DNA of 64,000 nt from JACVRW01 sp963812415 (GCA_963812415.1 CAWEVH010000043.1:62001-126000); one strand, 5' to 3'; shown: positions 34,753 through 44,014, counted from the stretch's first letter. Numbers and translations: made by a program. The notes: generated by a model from the sequence alone, not told the origin.

Positions 34753-35678
34753 GGGACGCGAAACCGTAGCAGGCTGGATCCGGCCAACTCGGCCGTCTGC
34801 GCGACGTCCGCGTGCATCTGCTCGACGAGCTCGTCGACGGAGTCGAAGCGCTTCTCGCCGCGCAGGCGCTCGAGGAACGCGATGCGCAGCGTGTCGCCGT
34901 AGATGTCGGCGTCGAAGCCGATCAGATGAGCCTCCACGAGCAGCCCACGACCCGTCACGAAGGTGGGCCGCACCCCCACGTTGACCGCGGCCGGCCACCC
35001 GGAGCCGCCGTCCGCGTCGCCGCCGCGCACCTGCGCCCATGCCGCGTACACGCCGTGGCTCGGGCACACGTAGGCGTCGTCGGGCACGAGGTTGGCGGTC
35101 GGCATCCCGAGCTCGCGGCCGCGCTTGTCCCCGTGCACGACCTCGCCCTCGAACAGGAACGGACCGCCGAGGAACTCGGCCGCCTCCCTCACCTCTCCCG
35201 CGGCCACCAGACCCCGGATGTGGCTCGAGGAGATCGTCTCCCCCTCGGCCTCCACGAGCCGCTCGACCTTCGTCTCGAAGTCCGGCAACGACTCGAGCAG
35301 CTCGGCCGTGCCCTTCGCTCCCTTGCCGAAACGGAAGTTCTCCCCCACCGACACGCGCTCCGCGCCCAGCCGCCGGATCAGGATCTCCTGCACGAACTCG
35401 TCAGCGCTCTGCTCGGCGAAGCGGCCGTCGAAGGGGATGATCACGAGCTCGTCGACGCCGAGGGCGGCGATCAGGTCCCGTTTCACCGAGAACGGGCTGA
35501 TCAGCTTGGGCGTGGCCTCCGGTCGGATCACCGACAGCGGGTGCGGGTCGAACGTGAGCACGGTGTCGGCGCCCTCGATCACGGCGCGGTGCCCGCGGTG
35601 CACGCCGTCGAACGTTCCGATCGCGACGTTGCGAGGCCCGGAACCCGGCTCGACGTCTGGGAGCGAGATGACCTTCAT
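34749..35678 (-). CDS. ribF: Bifunctional riboflavin kinase/FAD synthetase RibF
   Basis: 309 residues. N-terminal nucleotidyltransferase domain: NVAIGTFDGVHRGHRAVI (the HxGH-type motif), VLTFDPHPLSVIRPE, VGENFRFGKGAKGT, ISSSHIRGLVAAGEV. C-terminal riboflavin kinase domain: GDKRGRELGMPTANLVPDD and PTFVTGRGLLVEAHL. Makes FMN and FAD. Overlaps truB and rpsO by 4 bases each. Confidence 0.95.
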   Translation of the reverse strand: MKVISLPDVEPGSGPRNVAIGTFDGVHRGHRAVIEGADTVLTFDPHPLSVIRPEATPKLISPFSVKRDLIAALGVDELVIIPFDGRFAEQSADEFVQEILIRRLGAERVSVGENFRFGKGAKGTAELLESLPDFETKVERLVEAEGETISSSHIRGLVAAGEVREAAEFLGGPFLFEGEVVHGDKRGRELGMPTANLVPDDAYVCPSHGVYAAWAQVRGGDADGGSGWPAAVNVGVRPTFVTGRGLLVEAHLIGFDADIYGDTLRIAFLERLRGEKRFDSVDELVEQMHADVAQTAELAGSSLLRFRVP

Positions 35679-36478
35679 GCCGGCGCGAACACTACGACGG
35701 GCTGGAGATCCCCATCCCTCGGCTCCGCGATCGCGAGCAGCTCGCCGCCGTGGGTGAGCCGCAGGTGGGAGGCCTCCTCGCCGGCCCCCGGGAGCCGGCG
35801 GCCGTGCCGCACGGCGCGCGCCTCGTCCCCCGCGAGCACCCGCTCGGGAAGGAACGCCAGCGCCTCCGCCAGGGGGAGGAGCCGCTCCGGGTCGGCGTCC
35901 GCCAGGTCGAACGGGCCGATCGCCGTGCGCTCGAGCTGATCGCAGTAGGCGTCGCCGAGGTCCGCCACGAGCGCGCGCACGTAGGTGCCCGCCGAGCACT
36001 CGATCTCGAAGGCCGCGCGCTCCCCCTGGTGCCAGAGCAGCTGCGCGCGGTAGACGGTCACCGGCCGCGGGGCGAGCTCGGCCTCCTCGCCGGCGCGCGC
36101 CAGCTCGTAGGCGCGGCGCCCGCCGACCTTGACGGCCGAGTACGCCGGCGGCGCCTGGAGCTGCTCGCCCTCGGGGATGGCGAGCCGCTCGGGCAGGCGA
36201 CCGGTGCGCTCGAGGCTGCCGTCGCGATCGCCGGTGTCGGAGGTCCAGCCGAGCCGAGCCACCACGCGGTAGGTCTTCGGCAGGCCCATCAGGAAGCGCT
36301 GCGCGCGGGTGGCGCGCCCGACGAGGACGAGCAGCAGGCCGGTCGCGAACGGATCGAGCGTGCCGGCGTGCCCGACCTTCGTCCCGCGCGGCAGGGACCG
36401 GCGCACCCCGGCCACCACGTCGTGCGAGGTCACTCCGGCCGGCTTGGCCCGCAGGAGGACGCCGGAGCCGGCCTCCAC
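35675..36478 (-). CDS. truB: tRNA pseudouridine(55) synthase TruB
   Basis: 267 residues from GTG 36478. GVTSHDVVAGVRR, KVGHAGTLDPFATGLLLVLV (catalytic Asp in GTLDP), the PPAYSAVKVGGRRAYELAR motif and the CSAGTYVRALVADLG motif. The C-terminal part is PUA-like but short. Introduces pseudouridine 55 in the T loop. Starts 10 bases after the nrnA stop. Confidence 0.95.
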   Translation of the reverse strand: MEAGSGVLLRAKPAGVTSHDVVAGVRRSLPRGTKVGHAGTLDPFATGLLLVLVGRATRAQRFLMGLPKTYRVVARLGWTSDTGDRDGSLERTGRLPERLAIPEGEQLQAPPAYSAVKVGGRRAYELARAGEEAELAPRPVTVYRAQLLWHQGERAAFEIECSAGTYVRALVADLGDAYCDQLERTAIGPFDLADADPERLLPLAEALAFLPERVLAGDEARAVRHGRRLPGAGEEASHLRLTHGGELLAIAEPRDGDLQPVVVFAPA

Positions 36479-36488
36479 GTGGACCCCG

Positions 36489-37478
36489 CTACAGCTGCTG
36501 CGCCACGAGGTCGCGCAGCCGCGCCACGAGCTGGCTGTAGGGCACGGCGGTCGAGAAGCCGGCCGCCTGGGGGTGTCCCCCGCCCCCGAACTCGCGGGCG
36601 ATGCGGGACACGTCGACGGTGCCGTCGGTCGCCCGCAGGCTGACCTTGCGCATGCCCTCGCGGTCGGCGCCGAGCAGCTCGCGCACCAGGCCGGCCACGC
36701 GGGTGCCCTCCACGGCGCGCATGTGGTCGACCACGCCCTCCGAGTCCGTCTCGAGCGCCCCGGTCTCGCGGTAGTCGTCGCGCGTGAGGTGGGCGATCGT
36801 GAGCGCACCGTCGTCGTGGCGCTCGACGCTCGCCAGCGCCCGCTGGAGGAGCACCAGCCGGCGGAACGGAAGGTCCTCGTAGAGACGTCGATAGACCTGG
36901 TGGGGCTCGACCCCGTTCTCGATCAGCTCCGCCGCCATCCGGTGCGCCTCGGGCGAGGTGTTCTCGTACATGAACTTGCCCGTGTCGGTGACGAGGCCCG
37001 TGTAGAGCGCGTCCGCGATCGGCGGCGTGATCTCGGCGCCCAGCTCCTTGGCGAGCCGCCAGACGATCTCCGCGGTGCAGGACGCCTCGGGCACCACGAG
37101 GTTGACGGTCCCGAAGCGGGTGTTGTCGTGGTGATGGTCGATGTTGAGGATGTGGACGCCGTCGGCCTGGAGGAAATCCACGGGCATGCGGTCGATGTTC
37201 CCGCAGTCGAGGAATACGACCGTGCGCTCGGCCACGTCGGCCGGCGGGCTGCCCACGAGACCGTCGAACCTGAAGCCGCGGTACTCCCATGGCAGCGGGA
37301 ACTCGTCGGGCGACATGAACATCACCGAGTCCTTGCCGAGCTGCTCGAGGATCCAGTGCATCGAGAGCAGCGAGCCGAGGGCGTCGCCGTCGGGGTTCTC
37401 GTGGGTGGTGAGCAGCAGCTTGTCCGCCTGGCGGAGCTCGGAGAGCACCTGGTCCTGTTCCGTCTGCAGGACGCTCAC
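36489..37478 (-). CDS. nrnA: DHH-family nanoRNase/pAp phosphatase NrnA
   Basis: 329 residues: LTTHENPDGDALGSLLSMH, VVFLDCGNID, the DHH motif INIDHHHDNTRFG, TGLVTDTGKFMYENTS, and the DHHA1 domain ending FGGGGHPQAAGF. Degrades 2-5 nt RNAs and dephosphorylates 3'-phosphoadenosine 5'-phosphate. Between rbfA and truB, as in many Gram-positive operons. Overlaps rbfA by 4 bases. Confidence 0.93.
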   Translation of the reverse strand: MSVLQTEQDQVLSELRQADKLLLTTHENPDGDALGSLLSMHWILEQLGKDSVMFMSPDEFPLPWEYRGFRFDGLVGSPPADVAERTVVFLDCGNIDRMPVDFLQADGVHILNIDHHHDNTRFGTVNLVVPEASCTAEIVWRLAKELGAEITPPIADALYTGLVTDTGKFMYENTSPEAHRMAAELIENGVEPHQVYRRLYEDLPFRRLVLLQRALASVERHDDGALTIAHLTRDDYRETGALETDSEGVVDHMRAVEGTRVAGLVRELLGADREGMRKVSLRATDGTVDVSRIAREFGGGGHPQAAGFSTAVPYSQLVARLRDLVAQQL

Positions 37479-37813
37479 GCCTGGTCGTCCCCGAGCAGCT
37501 CGGTTATGCGCATACCCCTGTCAATCGACTCGTCCAGGACAAACTGAAGGGTTGGTGTGCGCTTCATACGCAGCTCGCGCGCCAGATCCTGCTGCATCAC
37601 CCCGTGCGCGGAGCCCAGACCGGCGAGCGTCTCGGCTCGTTCGTCATCGCCTCCGAGCACGCTCACGAACACGCGAGCATGGCTCAGGTCAGGGCTTGTT
37701 TCGACACCGGTCACTGTCACAAATCCTATGCGCGGGTCTCCCAGTCCTCCGGCGATTCGTGCTGAGACGATCTCGCGGACCGCCTCGTTCACCCGGCGCA
37801 TGCGGTCGCTCAT
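37475..37813 (-). CDS. rbfA: Ribosome-binding factor A
   Basis: 112 residues from ATG 37813: MSDRMRRVNEAVREIVSARI, GFVTVTGVETSPDLSHARVF, then KRTPTLQFVLDESIDRGMRI. A KH-like factor for maturation of 16S rRNA and the 30S subunit. One base separates it from the stop of the DUF503 gene, which is the usual infB-DUF503-rbfA order. Confidence 0.94.
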   Translation of the reverse strand: MSDRMRRVNEAVREIVSARIAGGLGDPRIGFVTVTGVETSPDLSHARVFVSVLGGDDERAETLAGLGSAHGVMQQDLARELRMKRTPTLQFVLDESIDRGMRITELLGDDQA

Positions 37814-37814
37814 C

Positions 37815-38114
37815 CTAGAGAAGGTCTTTCCTTGACACCATTTGACATTCCACTCGCGCGCCATCGGGAAACATCGCCGTGACGTAGCGGTCCACCGCGG
37901 CCGCCCGGTCCCGCAGCGGACGCGCCTCCCGCCCCACCAGCGCGGCGGTGATGGTGGCCCGCTGCCACAGCTCGTGATGGTCGGTCTCCGCGACGGCGGC
38001 GCCGAAGCGGCGCTGGAGCTGGGCCTTCAGCGAGCTGACCTCCTTGCGCTTGCCCTTCAGGCTGCCGTTGTCGGGAAGGTGAAGCTGGATCTCGAGGAGG
38101 CAGACGAAACTCAC
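37815..38114 (-). CDS. DUF503 family protein
   Basis: 99 residues from GTG 38114. LEIQLHLPDNGSLKGKRKEV is the diagnostic opening of DUF503, then FGAAVAETDHHELWQRATIT. The fold is ferredoxin-like and the function unknown; it is almost always located between infB and rbfA, suggesting a link to ribosome assembly. An upstream in-frame extension overlapping infB is less likely. Confidence 0.85.
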   Translation of the reverse strand: MSFVCLLEIQLHLPDNGSLKGKRKEVSSLKAQLQRRFGAAVAETDHHELWQRATITAALVGREARPLRDRAAAVDRYVTAMFPDGARVECQMVSRKDLL

Positions 38115-38125
38115 GTCGCACGTGA

Positions 38126-40732
38126 TCAGGCCAGGGTCTGCTCCACCTTTTTCGTCTCGTAGACCTCGATCACGTCCCCCTCCTTCACGTCCGGGTAGTT
38201 CTCCAGGACGATGCCGCACTCCATTCCCTGGGTCACCTCGCGGACATCGTCCTTGAAGCGCCGCAGCGATCCGATCCGGCCGTCGTAGATCACGGTGCCA
38301 TCGCGCACGAGGCGGCAGCGAGCGCCGCGGCGAACGGTGCCCTCCGTGACGTAGGAGCCGGCGATCGTGCCGACGCGCGAGGCCTTGAAGGTCGCGCGCA
38401 CCTCGACCGACGCGAGGCTCTCCTCCACCTCGACGGCCTCGAGCAGGCCCTCCATAGCGTCCCGCAGGTCCTCGACGATCTTGTAGATCACCGAGTAGGT
38501 GCGGATCTCGACGCCCTCCTGGTCGGCCACCTGCGCGGCGCCCGCCACGGGACGAACGTTGAAGCCGATGATCACGCCGTCGGAGGCCGACGCCAGCATC
38601 ACGTCGGACTCGGCGATCCCGCCCACGCCCTCGCGGATGATGTTCACCTGGACCTTGTCCTGCGGCAGGCGCGCGATCTCGTCCGCGAGCGCCTCCAGCG
38701 AGCCGGCCACGTCGGCCTTGAGAACGAGGTTGAGCTCCTTGTCGCCGCGCTCGGCGCGCGCCAACACGTCCTCGAGCGACACGCGGCGACCGGCCTGGCG
38801 TGCGAGCGCTTCCTGCTTCACGCGGATGGCCCGCTCGTTCGAGACCCGTTTGGCCTCGCGGTCGTTGTCGACCACGCGAAACTGCTCGCCGGCGTCGGGC
38901 ACGCCGTCGAAGCCGAGGATCTCGACCGGCATGCCGGGCAGCGCCTCCTCGACGCGCTGGCCGCGATAGTCGTGCATGGCGCGCACCCGGCCCCAGCTCT
39001 CGCCGGCCACGAGCGAGTCGCCGACCTTCATGCGGCCGCGGTTGATGAGCAGCGACACCACCGGACCCCGGCCCGGGTCGAGCCTCGACTCGATCACGAA
39101 GCCGGACGCCTCGGCGTCGGGGTTGGCCTTGAGCTCCTGGATCTCCGCCAGCGTGACGAGCGTCTCGAGCAGGTCCTCGAGGTTCTGCCGGGTCTTGGCC
39201 GATACGTCCACGAACTCCGTGTCGCCGCCCCAGTCGGCCGGCGTCAGGCCCTGCTGCGCGAGCTCGCCGCGCACGCGGTTCGGGTCCGCGCCCTCCTTGT
39301 CGATCTTGTTGACGGCGACCATCACCGGCACGCCCGCCGCCTTGGCGTGGTCGATCGCCTCGACCGTCTGCGGCATCACGCCGTCGTCAGCCGCCACCAC
39401 GATGACCGCGATGTCGGTGACCTTGGCGCCGCGGGCGCGCATCGCCGTGAAGGCCTCGTGGCCCGGCGTATCGAGGAACGTGATCGTGTGGTCGTCGTGA
39501 TGGACCTGGTAGGCGCCGATGTGCTGGGTGATCCCGCCCGCCTCGCCGGCCGCCACCTCGGTCTCGCGGATGGCGTCGAGCAGCGAGGTCTTGCCGTGGT
39601 CGACGTGGCCCATGATCGTGATCACCGGCGGGCGCTCGATCAGCTCGTCGGCGGAGTCCTCGAAGGCGGGCTCCGCCTCGACCTCGTCGGCCGCGGAGAC
39701 GATCTCCACCTTCTTGTCGAAGCCCTCGGCGAGGACCTCGATCGCCTCGTCGGACAGCGTCTGGGTGAGCGTCGCCATCTCACCCAGCTCCATCAGCTTC
39801 TTGATGACCTCGGACGCAGAGAGCTGGAGCGACTCCGCCACCTCCTTGACGGTCGAGCCCGAGCGCACGGGGACCGCCGGGTCCTCCTGCTGCTCGGCCT
39901 CGGCCTTCGCCCGCGCCTCGGCCTCGAGATCCGGCTCGACCCACTGCGGGCGCCTGCGCCGACCGCGCCCGCGCCTGGCGGGCTGCTGGGGCGGCGGTCC
40001 CGGACTGCGATCGCGGCGGGCGGCCTGGGAGTCGATCACCACGCGCCTGCGGCGGCCACCGCCGCCGGCGCCGCCGCCACCGGCCTCGCCGGAGCGCCCG
40101 CCGCGGGTCGGCCTGGAGCCGCCGCGGCCACCGCCGCCGGGCGCGCGCGGGGGCGGGCCGCCGGGCCCGCGGCCGCCGCCGGGGCCTCCCTGGCCGCGGC
40201 CGGGCTGCCGATCGCCCTGGCGCGGGCCGCCGCGTGCGGGCGGCTCGGTGCGCTCGCCCGGAGGGGGCGCGTCCTGAAGGATGCGTGGCCCGCGTCCCGA
40301 CGGCCCGGCACGCCTGACCTCGCCGTCGGGAGCCGCGGGGCGCTGGATGTTCGGCCGCTGGGGGGAGCCGGGGCGCTGGCCGCCTTGGCCTGGGCGCTTG
40401 CCGCCCTGCCCAGAGCGGCCAGACCGGGTGGCGCCCGACGGGGGTGAGCCGCCGGCGGGCGGCTCCTGGCCGCGCGTCGGCTGCGGGGCGGCCGGCTTGC
40501 CGTCGGTGGGCGGCTCCGGCTTGGCCGCCGGCGCGTCAGGCTTCTTCGGGGCCGCGGGGGCCTCGGGTTCAGCGGCCGCCGCGCCGTTTCCAAACGCGCG
40601 CGCGGCCTCGCCCTCCTCGACGCTCGAGGCGGGTGCCGTGACCTTGAGGCCGGCTTTCTGAAGGACGGCGAGAGCCTCCTTCGAGGTGATCCCGCGCTCC
40701 TTGGCTATCTCGTGGACGCGCTTCTTTGCCAT
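38126..40732 (-). CDS. infB: Translation initiation factor IF-2
   Basis: 868 residues. N-terminal IF2_N helix (VHEIAKERGITSKEALAVL), a very Gly/Pro/Arg-rich linker (about 50-275), a second IF2_N motif (VKEVAESLQLSASEVIKKL), then the GTPase: G1 GHVDHGKTSLLDAI, G3 DTPGHEAF, G4 NKID, then domains II-IV. Brings fMet-tRNA to the 30S subunit. Its start overlaps ylxR by 28 bases. Confidence 0.96.
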   Translation of the reverse strand: MAKKRVHEIAKERGITSKEALAVLQKAGLKVTAPASSVEEGEAARAFGNGAAAAEPEAPAAPKKPDAPAAKPEPPTDGKPAAPQPTRGQEPPAGGSPPSGATRSGRSGQGGKRPGQGGQRPGSPQRPNIQRPAAPDGEVRRAGPSGRGPRILQDAPPPGERTEPPARGGPRQGDRQPGRGQGGPGGGRGPGGPPPRAPGGGGRGGSRPTRGGRSGEAGGGGAGGGGRRRRVVIDSQAARRDRSPGPPPQQPARRGRGRRRRPQWVEPDLEAEARAKAEAEQQEDPAVPVRSGSTVKEVAESLQLSASEVIKKLMELGEMATLTQTLSDEAIEVLAEGFDKKVEIVSAADEVEAEPAFEDSADELIERPPVITIMGHVDHGKTSLLDAIRETEVAAGEAGGITQHIGAYQVHHDDHTITFLDTPGHEAFTAMRARGAKVTDIAVIVVAADDGVMPQTVEAIDHAKAAGVPVMVAVNKIDKEGADPNRVRGELAQQGLTPADWGGDTEFVDVSAKTRQNLEDLLETLVTLAEIQELKANPDAEASGFVIESRLDPGRGPVVSLLINRGRMKVGDSLVAGESWGRVRAMHDYRGQRVEEALPGMPVEILGFDGVPDAGEQFRVVDNDREAKRVSNERAIRVKQEALARQAGRRVSLEDVLARAERGDKELNLVLKADVAGSLEALADEIARLPQDKVQVNIIREGVGGIAESDVMLASASDGVIIGFNVRPVAGAAQVADQEGVEIRTYSVIYKIVEDLRDAMEGLLEAVEVEESLASVEVRATFKASRVGTIAGSYVTEGTVRRGARCRLVRDGTVIYDGRIGSLRRFKDDVREVTQGMECGIVLENYPDVKEGDVIEVYETKKVEQTLA

Positions 40733-40974
40733 TCGCGAACTAAGTCTATGGTCTCCGATTCGACGGTTACGGGCGCACTGAACGAGCGTGCCAGCGGCCG
40801 TCCCAAGCCGAGACTAGCGGCGCACTCCGCGTTCCCGCAGACGTAGGCCCCGCGCCCCTCGCTCCGGGCGTCCGGATCCGGCCTGACCCGCCCGTCGGCG
40901 CCGCGCACCAGCCTGAGCAGCCCGTCCTTGGGGAGCGAGCGCCCACAGCCGACGCAGCGCCTGTGCGGCTCTAC
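40705..40974 (-). CDS. ylxR: YlxR/RnpM family (DUF448) RNA-binding protein, start codon uncertain
   Basis: Conserved parts of the YlxR fold are all in one frame: HRRCVGCGRSLPKDGLLRLV, GRVRPDPDARSEGRGAYVC and LARSFSAPV. YlxR binds RNA and in some bacteria the RNase P RNA. No ATG, GTG or TTG lies upstream of the RRCVGCG motif in this frame. The only standard start is GTG 40908, which would delete it. The frame meets the nusA stop at GTAG (GTA 40974, TAG 40973), so initiation at GTA or a lost start by base change or indel must be considered. The gene order nusA-ylxR-infB is the standard one. Confidence 0.75.
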   Translation of the reverse strand, partial: VEPHRRCVGCGRSLPKDGLLRLVRGADGRVRPDPDARSEGRGAYVCGNAECAASLGLGRPLARSFSAPVTVESETIDLVREWQRSASTR

Positions 40975-42467
40975 GACTCCTCGCCCTCCTCGGCGACGAC
41001 GGGCTCGGCCTCGTCCTCGCCGACGACGGGCTCGGCCTCGCCGTCCTCGGCGACAGGCTCTTCCTCGCCACTCGGCTCCTCGGCGACAGGCTCCCCGTCC
41101 TCGGCGACAGGCTCTTCCTCGCCACTCGGCTCCTCGGCGAGGGGCTCCTCCTCCGCCATCGGCTCCTCCGCCTCGGCCTCGGGTTCCTCGCCCTCGTCCT
41201 CCTCGGGCGGCACCAGATAGTCGGAGTCGGTGTCGGCGAGCGCCTGGTGAGCCGGAAGTCCGCAGTAGCGGGAGCCGGGCAACGAGGCGTTCGGGCAGCG
41301 CTTGCCGCCCCTGAGGATCGCGGCGCAGCGGCCGGAGACCTCCTCCTCCTGGTAGCCCATCTCCGCCTCGTCCTCGGCGAACTCGGTCTCGGAGCGGATG
41401 TCCACGCGCCAGCCGGTGAGGCGGGCGGCGAGGCGCGCATTCAGACCGTCCTTGCCGATCGCGAGCGAGAGCTGGTCGTCCGGCACGATCACGGTGGCCT
41501 GCTTGGCCTCGTCGTCCACGAGCACCTCGCGGACGCGGGCGGGCGACAGCGCCTTGGCCACGAAGCGCGCCGGCTCCTCGTTGAACGGGATGATGTCGAT
41601 CTTCTCGCCGCGCAGCTCGGACACGACCATGCGCACCCGCGAGCCGCGCGGTCCCACGCAGGCGCCCACCGGGTCGACACCGCTCGCGTGCGACACCACC
41701 GCGATCTTCGAGCGGTAGCCGGGCTCGCGGGCGACGTTCTGGATCTCCACGAGGCCGTCCGCGATCTCCGGCACCTCGAGCTCGAACAGCGAGCGGATCA
41801 GCTCAGGCGAGCGCCGCGACACGATGATCGACGGCCCCTTTGCCTGGTTCGAGACGTCGGTGATGATCGCCTTGATGCGCGCGCCGTGGTCGTAGCGCTC
41901 GCCGTGCACCTGCTCGCCGCGCGGCAGGAGCGCCTCGACCCGCTCGCGCAGCTGCACAAGCGTGTAGCGGGAGTCGGACTGCTGGACGATGCCGGTGATC
42001 AGCTCACCCACGCGGTCCTGGTACTCGGTGAACATCATGTCCCGCTCGGCCTCGCGGATCCGCTGGAGGATCACCTGCTTGGCCGTCTGAGCGGCGATAC
42101 GGCCGAAGTCATCCGGCGTCGCGTCGCGCTCCTCGATCTGGTCGCGGTACTGCATCAGCCGCTCCTGGTCGATCTCGGGCGGCTCGGGGTAAACCATCTC
42201 CCCCGTCTCCGGATCGACGGTCGGCTCCCCGGCCTCTTCCTCGACCTCGTCCAGCAGCTGCTCCTCGAGGTCGGGCGGCAGGATCAGCTCGTAGACGCGG
42301 AAGTCCCCTGAGGAGCGGTCGACCTCCACGCGCGCGTACTTCGCGGCCTCGGGCGTCTTCTTGTAGGCGGACAGCAGCGCGTCCTCCAGCGCGGCCATCA
42401 GCCGGTCTGCGGAGATTCCCTTCTCGCGCTCGAGGACCCCGACGGCCTCGACGATCTCCTTCGTCAT
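40971..42467 (-). CDS. nusA: Transcription termination/antitermination protein NusA with C-terminal zinc-knuckle-like motif
   Basis: 498 residues. N-terminal RNAP-binding domain (1-135), S1 domain, then KH1/KH2 with ACVGPRGSRVRMVVSELRGE and LSLAIGKDGLNARLAARLTG. After KH2 comes a Cys/His motif, CAAILRGGKRCPNASLPG then SRYCGLPAH (C-x8-C-x9-C-x4-H). This motif type is known from other proteins but is not part of standard NusA. The last about 80 residues are an acidic repeat tail (units like EEPSGEEEPVAEDGE). It is translated with rimP (ATGA) and precedes ylxR-infB. Confidence 0.95.
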   Translation of the reverse strand: MTKEIVEAVGVLEREKGISADRLMAALEDALLSAYKKTPEAAKYARVEVDRSSGDFRVYELILPPDLEEQLLDEVEEEAGEPTVDPETGEMVYPEPPEIDQERLMQYRDQIEERDATPDDFGRIAAQTAKQVILQRIREAERDMMFTEYQDRVGELITGIVQQSDSRYTLVQLRERVEALLPRGEQVHGERYDHGARIKAIITDVSNQAKGPSIIVSRRSPELIRSLFELEVPEIADGLVEIQNVAREPGYRSKIAVVSHASGVDPVGACVGPRGSRVRMVVSELRGEKIDIIPFNEEPARFVAKALSPARVREVLVDDEAKQATVIVPDDQLSLAIGKDGLNARLAARLTGWRVDIRSETEFAEDEAEMGYQEEEVSGRCAAILRGGKRCPNASLPGSRYCGLPAHQALADTDSDYLVPPEEDEGEEPEAEAEEPMAEEEPLAEEPSGEEEPVAEDGEPVAEEPSGEEEPVAEDGEAEPVVGEDEAEPVVAEEGEES

Positions 42468-42931
42468 CGCTCCCCCAGTTCTCTCCCTGCGCGCCCGGCC
42501 GAGCCGGCTGCTTCGGGCAGCAGGTTGCTCCGATTGATCTCCGAGTACGGGATCGTCACGACCCCGGAGTCGGCGGCGACGGTCACCTCGTCGTCGCTGG
42601 CGCCGACGAGCTCCCCGGTGAAGCTCTTGTGGCCGTCCCTCGGCTCGCGCAGTCGCACGCGCGCACGCCGGCCGAGGAAGCGGCGGAAGTGATCGGGCTT
42701 GGTGAGCGGGCGCTCCGGCCCGGGCGAGGACACCTCGAGCCCGTAGTCGAGGAGCAGATCCCGCAGGTGGTGCGTCACCCGCTCGCACAGCCCCAGGTCG
42801 ACGCCCTGGGGGTGGTCGATGAACAGCCGCAGCCGCTCCCTGCCTACCTGCTCGCAGGCGAGCACCTCGACCTGCGGCTCGGTGGTCGCGAGCCGGTGTT
42901 CGATGTCTGTTGTGAGCGAGTCGATCTGCAT
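42464..42931 (-). CDS. rimP: Ribosome maturation factor RimP
   Basis: 155 residues from ATG 42931: VEVLACEQVGRERLRLFIDH, VDLGLCERVTHHLRDLLLDY, LEVSSPGPERPLTKPDHFRR, then an SH3-like C-terminal domain (GELVGASDDEVTV). Needed for 30S subunit maturation. It heads the rimP-nusA-ylxR-infB operon. A terminator-like hairpin with a T-run ends 8 bases before its start. Confidence 0.94.
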   Translation of the reverse strand: MQIDSLTTDIEHRLATTEPQVEVLACEQVGRERLRLFIDHPQGVDLGLCERVTHHLRDLLLDYGLEVSSPGPERPLTKPDHFRRFLGRRARVRLREPRDGHKSFTGELVGASDDEVTVAADSGVVTIPYSEINRSNLLPEAAGSAGRAGRELGER

Positions 42932-42938
42932 GTTCCAG

Positions 42939-42966
42939 AAAAAAAGGTGGGCTGCGAAGCCCACCT
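42939..42966 (-). terminator. Intrinsic terminator/attenuator in the rimP leader
   Basis: On the rimP strand, a 9-bp perfect stem (AGGTGGGCT / AGCCCACCT) with the loop TCGC is followed by seven T residues. It lies after the probable promoter and only 8 bases before the rimP ATG, so it would cut off the whole rimP-nusA-infB operon unless read through. It could also end a transcript from dtd. Confidence 0.75.
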
Positions 42967-43021
42967 CCAGGCGCGCCGGCACGGGGCCAGCGCGTACGAC
43001 TGAAAGTCCTAGCGACCCCCG

Positions 43022-43027
43022 AGTATA
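43022..43027 (-). promoter_or_regulatory. Candidate -10 box (TATACT) of the rimP operon
   Basis: TATACT on the minus strand in an otherwise GC-rich gap, placed so that transcription would start about 50 bases before the terminator-like hairpin. No good -35 box is visible at 17 bases. Confidence 0.35.
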
Positions 43028-43080
43028 GGCACCCGGAGGCGCGATGCGGGGTGCGACGCGGCTCGCTCCTCGAGGCCGCT

Positions 43081-43503
<423 letters not shown>

Positions 43504-43523
43504 CTCGCGCGTACTCTGACCGA

Positions 43524-43922
43524 ATGGCCGCCGCGGACGTCGTCGACGCCTATCTGCGCGCCCTCCCGGGCGGTTGCCGCCGCCTCGCCCACGCCGAGTG
43601 GGGGCTCACGGTCTCGGCGGAGGCCCTCGACGAGCCGCTCGACATCGGGGTCTCGATCGCCGACGAGCTCGTGCGCGCCAAGGCACCCGCGCTTGCGGCG
43701 GGCGCCGAGCTCGACCCGTGGATGCTGCTCTGGTGGAACCGCCAGACCCGCCTGGTGCGCTTCGGCTGCACGCGCTCGCGCGAGATCTGGGTGCACGCGG
43801 ACCTGCCCGTGGCCGCGGTCGACGAGCGCGCGCTCGACCGCCTGCTCGGGCTGGTTGTCGAGGCCGCTCTGGCGCTTCGCTCCCACGCGGCGGCGGCACG
43901 CCTCCCGCACTTCGACCGGTAA
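43524..43922 (+). CDS. Hypothetical protein, YbjN-like fold possible
   Basis: 132 residues with no membrane helix. The pattern of an N-terminal helix, a central strand block (PWMLLWWNRQTRLVRFGCTR, EIWVHADLP) and a long C-terminal helix (DERALDRLLGLVVEAALALR) recalls YbjN/type III chaperone-like proteins, but I do not recognise it with certainty. Codon use is normal for this DNA. It diverges from dtd. The 92 bases after it hold only the ribosome site of the next gene. Confidence 0.55.
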   Translation: MAAADVVDAYLRALPGGCRRLAHAEWGLTVSAEALDEPLDIGVSIADELVRAKAPALAAGAELDPWMLLWWNRQTRLVRFGCTRSREIWVHADLPVAAVDERALDRLLGLVVEAALALRSHAAAARLPHFDR

Positions 43923-44014
43923 CCCGCTAAGGCGGTCAACGCGCAGGACGCCGCCGCCCCGCGGCGAAGCACTGAAGGCGCGCGCCGCCCGGCCGGCGAG
44001 GCGCAGAGGGAGAC

